From Ruminococcus sp. (lineage in GTDB: Bacteria > Bacillota > Clostridia > Oscillospirales > Acutalibacteraceae), in the NCBI GenBank assembly GCA_017384945.1, contig JAFNSO010000018.1:1-56303 (forward strand): a stretch of 56,303 nucleotides of DNA, read 5' to 3'. Position numbers and translations under genes: made by a program. Within the stretch, counting starts at the first letter, position 1; each line of letters opens with the position of its first letter. Shown piece after piece: positions 50,174 to 56,303 of this stretch. The notes under the pieces are model-generated. The model saw only the letters and a program-made list of their open reading frames with translations. It had not been told where the DNA came from and made no database searches.

Positions 50174-50264
50174 TTTTCGACACATTTCTCTGTTTTTCGC
50201 TTACAATTTAATATAATATATAAGAATGGTTGGAAGGTAAAAAGCGCTTTGGCGCGAAAGAATT

Positions 50265-50287
50265 GCCGACACATGGTCGGCAGGAGG
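50265..50287 (+). promoter_or_regulatory. Hairpin directly before the dapL Shine-Dalgarno
   Basis: GCCGAC (50265-50270) pairs with GTCGGC (50276-50281); AGGAGG starts at the next base. The 121-base gap after carB-dapF also contains TATAAT near 50212, without a good -35 box. Confidence 0.5.
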
Positions 50288-50294
50288 TAATTTT

Positions 50295-51494
50295 ATGGAA
50301 ATAAACAGAAACTTTGACAACCTGGTTCCTAACTATCTCTTCGCTGAGGTAGCAAAGAGAACCAACGAATTCATCAAGAACAATCCCGACAAAAAGGTGA
50401 TCAAGCTCGGCATAGGCGACGTTACTCTTCCGCTTGCTCCCGTTGTTGTGGAGGCGATGAAGCATGGCGCCGAGGAGCTCGGCAAAAAGGAAACCTTCAA
50501 GGGCTACCCCGACTACGAGGGCTACGAGTTTTTGCGTGAGGCTATTTCGGATTATTACAAGAGCTTCGGCGTTAAGGTCGCGGCCGACGAGATTTTCGTC
50601 TCAGACGGCGCAAAGTCCGACTGCGGAAACATCGGCGATATCTTCGGCAAGGACAACACCGTCCTCGTCACAGACCCCGTTTATCCCGTTTATGTCGACA
50701 GCAACATTATGGCGGGACGAGAGATCGTATACGCCAACTCCAACGAGAAGAACGGCTTTGCCGCTATGCCTCCCAAGGATATCAAGGCGGACATAATCTA
50801 TCTTTGCTCGCCGAACAACCCCACGGGCTCAGCCTACACCTACAACGAGCTCGAGGCGTGGATTGAGTACGCGCTCGAAAACGACGCGATCATTCTTTAC
50901 GACGCGGCTTACGAGGCGTTCATCACCGAGGAGCTTCCTCGTTCGATCTTCGCCGTTGAGGGCGCGAGAAAGTGCGCGATCGAGTTCTGCTCGCTCTCCA
51001 AGACCGCGGGCTTTACGGGTACCCGCTGCGGCTACACCGTTATCCCCAAGGAGCTCGAGCGCGACGGTCATAACCTCAACAAGCTCTGGTACCGCCGTCA
51101 GGCGACCAAGTTCAACGGCGTTTCGTGGCCTGTTCAGCGCGGCGCGGCGGCTGTTTTCAGCGAGGAAGGTCAGAAGCAAATCAGGGAGAACATCGCATAC
51201 TATCAGGAGAACGCGAGAATTATCTCCTCCGCGATGGACGAGCTCGGAATCTACTACACGGGCGGAAAGAATTCCCCCTACATCTGGCTTAAATGCCCCG
51301 GCAAAATGGACAGCTGGGAGTTCTTCGATTATCTTCTCGAAAAAGCCAACGTTGTCGGCACCCCCGGAGAGGGCTTCGGCGCGAACGGCGCGGGCTATTT
51401 CAGACTCACCTCCTTCGGTGACAGAGAAAGCACGATCGAGGCGGTCGAGAGGATCCAGAGACTTTTGTCAAAAAAGCTTATTGATAACGTATAA
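50295..51494 (+). CDS. dapL: LL-diaminopimelate aminotransferase
   Basis: The 399-residue class I/II PLP aminotransferase has KLGIGDVTLPLAPVVVEAM, SDGAKSDCGNIGDIFG, CSPNNPTG and the PLP Lys in SLSKTAGFTGTRCGY near residue 236. GDVTLPL and SDGAKSD are typical of DapL, which turns tetrahydrodipicolinate directly into LL-diaminopimelate. DapF, fused to CarB just upstream, then epimerises it to the meso form. The AGGAGG site is excellent. A terminator follows. Confidence 0.95.
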   Translation: MEINRNFDNLVPNYLFAEVAKRTNEFIKNNPDKKVIKLGIGDVTLPLAPVVVEAMKHGAEELGKKETFKGYPDYEGYEFLREAISDYYKSFGVKVAADEIFVSDGAKSDCGNIGDIFGKDNTVLVTDPVYPVYVDSNIMAGREIVYANSNEKNGFAAMPPKDIKADIIYLCSPNNPTGSAYTYNELEAWIEYALENDAIILYDAAYEAFITEELPRSIFAVEGARKCAIEFCSLSKTAGFTGTRCGYTVIPKELERDGHNLNKLWYRRQATKFNGVSWPVQRGAAAVFSEEGQKQIRENIAYYQENARIISSAMDELGIYYTGGKNSPYIWLKCPGKMDSWEFFDYLLEKANVVGTPGEGFGANGAGYFRLTSFGDRESTIEAVERIQRLLSKKLIDNV

Positions 51495-51500
51495 CGCGAA

Positions 51501-51524
51501 AAGGCGGCTCAACTGAGCCGCCTT
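51501..51524. terminator. Bidirectional terminator between dapL and microprotein 3
   Basis: AAGGCGGCTC (51501-51510) pairs with GAGCCGCCTT (51515-51524) around AACT; TTTTCGCG follows on the minus strand. Confidence 0.8.
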
Positions 51525-51536
51525 AACTATTTCCAA

Positions 51537-51683
51537 TCAGATAATGCTTTCTTTCGTCCAGCCTGAGCCGCTGCCCTCGGCATTGTAGATTCCGTTTTTC
51601 TGATATGTATCGCCTGATTTGAGGAGAATGTCATTTTCGTTGTACAGGACAATTTCCATTGTCGGTCTTTTGTATTCTTTCAT
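51537..51683 (-). CDS. Microprotein 3 of the paralogous family (48 aa)
   Basis: The start is ATG 51683 with AAAGGAG upstream; the open frame further upstream lies over the transglutaminase gene end. The peptide MKEYKRPTMEIVLYNENDIL matches the N-terminal pattern of the peptides at 16254 and 32413 (Lys-Glu/Lys-Tyr, Pro7, Glu9, Tyr13/14, Asp-Ile-Leu) and ends with a different Gly/Ser-rich tail (NAEGSGSGWTKESII). It starts 14 bases after the stop of a secreted transglutaminase-like protein and shares its transcript. No signal peptide. Function unknown. Confidence 0.72.
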   Translation of the reverse strand: MKEYKRPTMEIVLYNENDILLKSGDTYQKNGIYNAEGSGSGWTKESII

Positions 51684-51696
51684 TGTTTGTCTCCTT

Positions 51697-53862
51697 TTAA
51701 TGATTTGCGATGTGTTCTGCGTATTCTTCAAAGTTGAATGCGCAGCCGTCAAATTCGGTGTAGCCCGCATAAATAGTTTCACCGCTTTTGAGCGTTATGA
51801 AGAACCTCGCGCAGATCGTTCCTCCGTCCTCGGGGATATCGTTTACCGCGGCGGTGACGTACTTGTAATCGGTGGAACCGAAGTCTGCTGAGCCGTAGCC
51901 TCCCTCGCAGAAGGTGTTGGATGTTCCCGCGCAGCTGTAGATGTGATTAGCGTTCTCTACAGTGAGGTTTCCGACGCTCTGCTTTGCGGTCGCGCAGTTC
52001 TTGGAGGTGAGGGTGAAAATGTATCCGTAGTCCTCGACGTCGTCGCTTGAGAGGATTTGAGAGTTGACGACGGTTATGAAACGGACGTCGCGTTTGGATA
52101 TGTCTGTTTTGAGCTGGACTCCAAGCAGGTCGAGCGAGGTGTAGCTTTTTGAATCGCTTTCAAAGAATTTAGTGATATTTGTGTCAACGTCGCTTGTGGC
52201 GTCGAAGGTCTTTTTGTTCAAAGCGGGGATGATTATTTCATCAGGCGTGATTTCGGTGTAATCGTTATCCGTTAGGGTGTAGAGATTGCCGTCGCTTCCC
52301 TCGTAGTATTCGATGTTGCCGTCGGATGTGACTGTCGCGTCCTTTTTCTCGACGAGCGTGTATTCTATGGGGGTGTCAACCCAGCTTGCGGTCAGGGTGT
52401 AATTGTGCTTTTCGGGGCTTAAAGCCATAGTGTCGTTCGGCTGATAAAGATTGCCGTCTTCGTCTGTCCAGCCGCCGAACATCTTTCCCTCGGGCGCCGT
52501 GAAGCCGCTGTCGGGGAGGAGATAATCGGTGTCGGCGGTGATTACGCTCTCCATTTCGCCCGAGCCGTCTCCCGCGTTGAAGCTGATTGTATATATCGTT
52601 TGGAAGGTGTACAGCTCAACCGATGTTTTATCATTATTGGGATTATCAGCCTCAAGACCGTACAGCTTTCCGTCCTTTTCATACAGACCGTAAAGCTGAT
52701 TGCCGTCGTTGAGAACATTATCGAGTAAGGTTGCTTTTGTGTCCGTTAAAGGGTCATAGACGTATACGCAGTTTTCGCCGTTGAAGTAGAGCAGACCGTT
52801 ATGCTCGGCTATTCCCGAGAAGTTTCCTACCCAATGTGAGTTTCCTCCCGCGCTCCAAATATCGCTTATCTCCAGCTTGTCATCAAATGTATCGTTCTCG
52901 TGATTATATACGCCGATGTATCCTTTGTTGTCTTTCTTGTAGAGAGTGTACAGCCCGCCGTTGATGTAGTACATTGCGTTATCAAGACTGTGAAGATTGT
53001 CGTATTCGTCGTATTTATCGTCGGAAGCGTTTATGTATTCGTAATCTGTATGAGCTTCATATCTGTATGTAGCGTCATCTGTATTCTGAAATTCATCATC
53101 ACTGAGCAGAAAATATGAGTGAGAAACCTTTCCCGGTCTGTCGGAGCCGTCTTTATTTACCGGATCATCATAGGTAAGATCGACATTGTAGTAATAGTCG
53201 GAGTCGTCGAGCTTCAGCTTCATCCACTCGTGATTCATTTCATCCGAGTTGATGATTTCACTCTTGATTCCTACCTGAGCGAGCAGATATGCGTAGCACT
53301 CGGCGTAGTTTTCGCATCTGCCCCACCCCTCAACCATAAGGGTATAGTTGTTGCTGTTCTCTTTCAGATAGGCGCTGTTGAGCGCGAGCTGATCATGCAG
53401 AACGAGCGCCTTTGTGAATTCGTCCATGCTGTCATCAAGACAGGCGAGGTATTCGTCCGCCTTCGCGTAGAACTCGGAAAGCTTTTCGTCCGTTTCATCG
53501 GCTGTGTATATATATTGCGGCTTTATCGCGGTGAGAATGCTGCCCCTGCTTGAATAGCTGTAACTGTAGTCGACAAAGAAAAGCTCGGGATAAACACCTA
53601 TTGAAGCTGAAAATAATGAAGAGTGTTCGGAAACGGGTATTCGGTATTGAGCAATGTTTATTGACTCTTCGTGGTTCATATAACCCGCGTAGAGCGCTTC
53701 CAGTACATCTGTATGATTGTTTACATATTCGGGATCGCTCGAGATTTCCAATTCGGTGATCATTCCCGGAAGCGTTCTTTCAGCCGCGAACGCGGAAATC
53801 GGGAATACACCCGAAAGCAGAATAACACTCAAAAGAATCGCTGCCGTGCGCTTAAAATTCAT
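51697..53862 (-). CDS. Secreted transglutaminase-like protein with List-Bact-type repeat
   Basis: The 721-residue protein has a signal peptide (residues 1-27, ending AFAAE), a transglutaminase-like domain with Cys183 (GWGRCENYAECYAYL), His211 (EMNHEWMKL) and Asp228 (NVDLTYDD), the expected triad, then a beta-propeller-like segment (about 285-440, with repeats of the type LYFNGENCVYVYDP and LYGLYEKDGKLYGLE). A List_Bact/InlB-type repeat (ISFNAGDGSGEMES...MFGGWTDEDGNLYQPNDTM...YTLTASW) and a C-terminal beta domain follow. It may be a protease or crosslinker acting on cell-surface or dietary protein; the reaction is not known. The start has AAGGAGG upstream. Confidence 0.85.
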   Translation of the reverse strand: MNFKRTAAILLSVILLSGVFPISAFAAERTLPGMITELEISSDPEYVNNHTDVLEALYAGYMNHEESINIAQYRIPVSEHSSLFSASIGVYPELFFVDYSYSYSSRGSILTAIKPQYIYTADETDEKLSEFYAKADEYLACLDDSMDEFTKALVLHDQLALNSAYLKENSNNYTLMVEGWGRCENYAECYAYLLAQVGIKSEIINSDEMNHEWMKLKLDDSDYYYNVDLTYDDPVNKDGSDRPGKVSHSYFLLSDDEFQNTDDATYRYEAHTDYEYINASDDKYDEYDNLHSLDNAMYYINGGLYTLYKKDNKGYIGVYNHENDTFDDKLEISDIWSAGGNSHWVGNFSGIAEHNGLLYFNGENCVYVYDPLTDTKATLLDNVLNDGNQLYGLYEKDGKLYGLEADNPNNDKTSVELYTFQTIYTISFNAGDGSGEMESVITADTDYLLPDSGFTAPEGKMFGGWTDEDGNLYQPNDTMALSPEKHNYTLTASWVDTPIEYTLVEKKDATVTSDGNIEYYEGSDGNLYTLTDNDYTEITPDEIIIPALNKKTFDATSDVDTNITKFFESDSKSYTSLDLLGVQLKTDISKRDVRFITVVNSQILSSDDVEDYGYIFTLTSKNCATAKQSVGNLTVENANHIYSCAGTSNTFCEGGYGSADFGSTDYKYVTAAVNDIPEDGGTICARFFITLKSGETIYAGYTEFDGCAFNFEEYAEHIANH

Positions 53863-53925
53863 TAATATTCCTCCTTATTAAAGCGTGTTTTATCCTTATT
53901 GATTCGGAAAAACATCTTAATGGAC

Positions 53926-53954
53926 AGTATAGTATACTTTTCCTCAAATGTCAA
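53926..53954 (-). promoter_or_regulatory. Promoter of the transglutaminase-microprotein 3 operon
   Basis: Minus strand TTGACA (53954-53949), 17 bases, TATACT (53931-53926). Confidence 0.8.
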
Positions 53955-54012
53955 TATTATATAAAGAATTGGAAAGTATTTGTATATATTGCCGAAGTAA
54001 TTACTAAAGGAG

Positions 54013-54041
54013 AAAAAATAACCGCCCAAGCGGGCGGTTAT
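54013..54041 (-). terminator. Terminator of glyS
   Basis: ATAACCGCCC and GGGCGGTTAT form a 10-bp stem; on the minus strand TTTTT follows. Confidence 0.85.
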
Positions 54042-54049
54042 ATAAATTA

Positions 54050-55426
54050 TCAGAATTTTACAAGCTCCGTGATGTAGTCCCTGAGCTTGTCGATCGCTAC
54101 TCTTTCCTGCTCCATTGTGTCTCGGTTGCGGATCGTTACGCAGCCGTCGTCAACGCTGTCGAAGTCGTAGGTAATGCAAACCGGGGTTCCGATCTCGTCC
54201 TGACGGCGATAGCGCTTACCGATTGAGCCCGCGTCGTCGTAGTCAACCATAAAGTCCTTGCTGAGTTCCTCAAAGACCTCGCTCGCCTTGTCGCCGAGCT
54301 TCTTTGAAAGCGGAAGGATCGCAGCCTTGAAGGGCGCGAGCGCCGGGTGGAGTCTGAGCACTGTTCTTGTGTCCTTCTCGTTTACTGCTTCCTCGTCGTA
54401 AGCCTCGGTCATAATCGCGAGGAACAGTCTCTCAACGCCGAGCGACGGCTCGATTACATACGGAATGTACTTCTCGTTTGTCTGAGGATCAAAGTACTCG
54501 AGGCTCTTTCCGCTTGTGTTGATGTGCTGAGTGAGGTCGTAGTCGGTTCTGTCGGCGACGCCCCAAAGCTCGCCCCAGCCGAAGGGGAAGAGGTATTCGA
54601 AGTCGGTTGTCGCCTTACTGTAGAAGCAGAGCTCCTCCTTGTCGTGGTCGCGGAGTCTGAGATTTTCGGGCTTGATGTTGAGCGAATACAGCCAGTCGCG
54701 GCAGAAACCTCTCCAGTACTCGAACCACTCGAGGTCGGTTCCGGGCTTGCAGAAGAACTCAAGCTCCATCTGCTCGAACTCTCTTACGCGGAAAATAAAG
54801 TTACCCGGGGTAATTTCGTTTCTGAAGCTCTTACCGATCTGAGCAACGCCGAAGGGAACCTTCTTGCGGCTCGTTCTCTGAATATTTGCGAAGTTTACGA
54901 ATATACCCTGAGCCGTCTCGGGACGGAGGTAAAGCTCGTTTTTGCTGTCCTCTGTGACGCCCTGGAAGGTCTTGAACATAAGGTTGAACTGACGGATGTC
55001 GGTGAAGTTGTGCTTGCCGCAGTTGGGGCAGGGAATGCTGTGTTCCTTGATGTAGTCCATCATCTGCTCGTTGCTCCAGCCCGCGACGTTGGTGCCGTCG
55101 AAGTCCTCGATGAGGTTGTCGGCTCTGTGGCGGGTCTTGCACGCCTTGCAGTCCATGAGCGGATCGGAGAAGCCGCCGAGGTGACCCGACGCGACCCATG
55201 TCTGCGGATTCATGAGGATGGCGCTGTCCAGGCCGACATTGTGCGGATTTGCCTGCACAAAGAAATGCCACCATGCCTTTTTGATGTTGTTCTTGAGCTC
55301 CACGCCGAGCGGACCGTAGTCCCATGTATTTGCCAGACCGCCGTAGATCTCGGAGCCTGCATACACAAAGCCGCGTCCCTGACAGAGGGCGACGAGCGTG
55401 TCCATAGATTTATCCGTGTTTTTCAT
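54050..55426 (-). CDS. glyS: Glycyl-tRNA synthetase, alpha2 (eukaryote/archaea-like) type
   Basis: The 458-residue class II synthetase has [32 protein letters not shown] (motif 1 region), [12 protein letters not shown] and CPNCGKHN (zinc-like Cys pairs), [25 protein letters not shown] (motif 2) and [14 protein letters not shown] (motif 3), plus a C-terminal anticodon-binding domain ([14 protein letters not shown]). It charges glycine onto tRNA-Gly as a single-chain homodimer, in place of the two-subunit GlyQ/GlyS. ATG 55426 is chosen because the promoter's start point lies at about 55460; a longer open frame begins above the -10 box. Confidence 0.94.
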   Translation of the reverse strand: MKNTDKSMDTLVALCQGRGFVYAGSEIYGGLANTWDYGPLGVELKNNIKKAWWHFFVQANPHNVGLDSAILMNPQTWVASGHLGGFSDPLMDCKACKTRHRADNLIEDFDGTNVAGWSNEQMMDYIKEHSIPCPNCGKHNFTDIRQFNLMFKTFQGVTEDSKNELYLRPETAQGIFVNFANIQRTSRKKVPFGVAQIGKSFRNEITPGNFIFRVREFEQMELEFFCKPGTDLEWFEYWRGFCRDWLYSLNIKPENLRLRDHDKEELCFYSKATTDFEYLFPFGWGELWGVADRTDYDLTQHINTSGKSLEYFDPQTNEKYIPYVIEPSLGVERLFLAIMTEAYDEEAVNEKDTRTVLRLHPALAPFKAAILPLSKKLGDKASEVFEELSKDFMVDYDDAGSIGKRYRRQDEIGTPVCITYDFDSVDDGCVTIRNRDTMEQERVAIDKLRDYITELVKF

Positions 55427-55466
55427 TCGGTAAGAAACCGCCTTTCCGTTTTGAATTCTACCCCTT

Positions 55467-55495
55467 ATTATAGCGTAGATTGCATGATTTGTCAA
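55467..55495 (-). promoter_or_regulatory. Consensus promoter of glyS
   Basis: Minus strand TTGACA (55495-55490), 17 bases, TATAAT (55472-55467), a perfect match to the sigma-A consensus. No T-box leader is visible. Confidence 0.88.
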
Positions 55496-55530
55496 GCATG
55501 CGGCGCGATCAGCCGCACGGCAGAGGGGTA

Positions 55531-56303
55531 TTATGCGTCAGCGATCTCCGCCATTGCCTGCTGAACAGCCTGCTTTGCGGCGCGGGGCGATCTGCCGCCG
55601 GCACGCACCGCAAATTTCTCCGCTTCCTCGCAGAGAGTATCGGTATCAAGCGGAAGCTCCGAGAGGTCAGCGATCGCCTGCACGATGCTGAGATACTCCT
55701 CCTTTTCCGGCGCTTTGAACTGCACGCGCAGTCCGAAGCGTGCCGCGAGCGAGATGCGCTCCTGCACCTCATCGTCGCCGATGATCTCACCTCTGCCCGG
55801 CATCGGGACAAGCTGCGTCAGGTTGCTCGTTGCATAGATGACCGCATTCGAGGGCATTGCCGTCACAGAGCCTTCGAGAATCGCCTTCAGCTCGCTGAAG
55901 CTGCCGTCGCCCGGATGGAAGGAGAGGTCGTCGATAAAGAGGATGAATTTCAGCGGATTGCCGTAGATGCTGTCCCAGACAGCGGGCAGACCGCGGAGCT
56001 GTTCCTTTGTGATCTGGATGAGCCGCAGACCGTCGCCGGCGTATTCGTTGACGATTGCCTTGACAGTCGAGGACTTGCCGGTGCCGGTGTCGCCGCAGAG
56101 CAGGACATTCTGTGCGGGCTTGCCCTCCAGCAGTGCGATCGTGTTGCGGATGACAGCGCCGCGCTCCTCCTCATAGCCGAAGAGCTGACTGAGGCGCACG
56201 GGATCGGGATGCTGCGCGGGAATCGTTCTGCCGTGCTCGACGGTGAAGACCGTGCTCTGCGCATAGTGCCCGTAGCCGAATTTCGTGAGCTCATCGAGCC
56301 GTG
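55531..56303 (-). CDS. DUF815 family AAA+-like ATPase, C-terminal part (start beyond window)
   Basis: The frame is open to the right edge, giving 257 residues without a start. A GTG at 56199 is possible but lies inside conserved sequence ([25 protein letters not shown]), so the true start is outside. Walker [15 protein letters not shown], Walker [10 protein letters not shown] and [11 protein letters not shown] (sensor 1) match the DUF815 family, whose function is unknown. Codon choice (ACC GGC, GCC GGC, CTG) differs from the rest of the window, where ACG GGC and GCG GGC prevail. It ends 100 bases before the glyS coding start; a short TGCGGC/GCCGCA repeat follows its stop but no T-run. Confidence 0.85.
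   Translation of the reverse strand, partial: RLDELTKFGYGHYAQSTVFTVEHGRTIPAQHPDPVRLSQLFGYEEERGAVIRNTIALLEGKPAQNVLLCGDTGTGKSSTVKAIVNEYAGDGLRLIQITKEQLRGLPAVWDSIYGNPLKFILFIDDLSFHPGDGSFSELKAILEGSVTAMPSNAVIYATSNLTQLVPMPGRGEIIGDDEVQERISLAARFGLRVQFKAPEKEEYLSIVQAIADLSELPLDTDTLCEEAEKFAVRAGGRSPRAAKQAVQQAMAEIADA

Noticed and set aside
54347-55564. A 405-codon plus-strand frame opposite glyS
   Set aside because: It is the antisense shadow of a conserved synthetase and runs across its promoter.

Overview
The window looks like a chromosomal segment of a gut or rumen Clostridia bacterium, most likely Oscillospiraceae/Ruminococcaceae (Ruminococcus-like). The signs are a dockerin-bearing GH13 amylase, FabK in place of FabI, DapL, a type III glutamine synthetase beside an ANTAR regulator, DUF896 and DUF1540 proteins, RecD2, a one-chain glycyl-tRNA synthetase, and near-consensus sigma-A promoters with 17-base spacers in front of many genes. 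This assignment is inference from gene content; no rRNA is present.

Layout. 1-933 (-): N-terminal part of a class A penicillin-binding protein, diverging from a small BofC_C-like exported protein. 1.66-9.56 kb (+): one fatty-acid operon, fabK-fabD-fabG-fabF-accB-fabZ-accC-accD-accA, covering malonyl-CoA formation and the elongation cycle but lacking acpP and fabH. 9.6-10.4 kb: a 58-aa protein and a DUF1275 membrane protein. 10.6-13.9 kb (+): an SPFH / zinc-ribbon / TPM set matching Bacillus ydjI-ydjG-ydjH. 13.9-14.1 kb: a hairpin-rich element with terminal inverted repeats. 14.1-21.9 kb: DUF896, a MutS-like ATPase, microprotein 1, DUF1540, a CofE-like ligase, recD2-comF and mreB. 22.0-25.8 kb (+): NAD salvage operon pncA-nadE-pncB plus a DMT permease carrying an extra C-terminal domain.

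25.9-32.0 kb: an extracellular module, namely a papain-like protease behind a folded leader RNA, a secreted protein with Ig-like and DnaJ-type Cys motifs, and the amylase-CBM-dockerin protein. 32.2-35.0 kb (+): microprotein 2 with a 358-aa protein of unknown function, then a PAP2 phosphatase and an XRE regulator. 35.1-37.2 kb: an ECF sigma/anti-sigma pair between inverted repeats, next to initiator tRNA-Met. 37.4-41.9 kb (+): metG, tatD, a lipoprotein esterase and a YbjQ protein. 42.0-45.0 kb: glnN and, divergently, its probable ANTAR antiterminator. 45.0-51.5 kb (+): carA, an in-frame carB-dapF fusion and dapL. 51.5-53.9 kb (-): a secreted transglutaminase-like protein followed by microprotein 3. 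54.0-55.5 kb (-): glyS. 55.5 kb to the end (-): part of a DUF815 ATPase with different codon habits.

The points most worth following up are the CarB-DapF fusion, the family of three short peptides that share one N-terminal signature, the pseudoknotted leader RNA ahead of the protease, and the glnN leader, where one 5-base strand can pair with either of two targets and the first pairing displays an ANTAR-type hexaloop.
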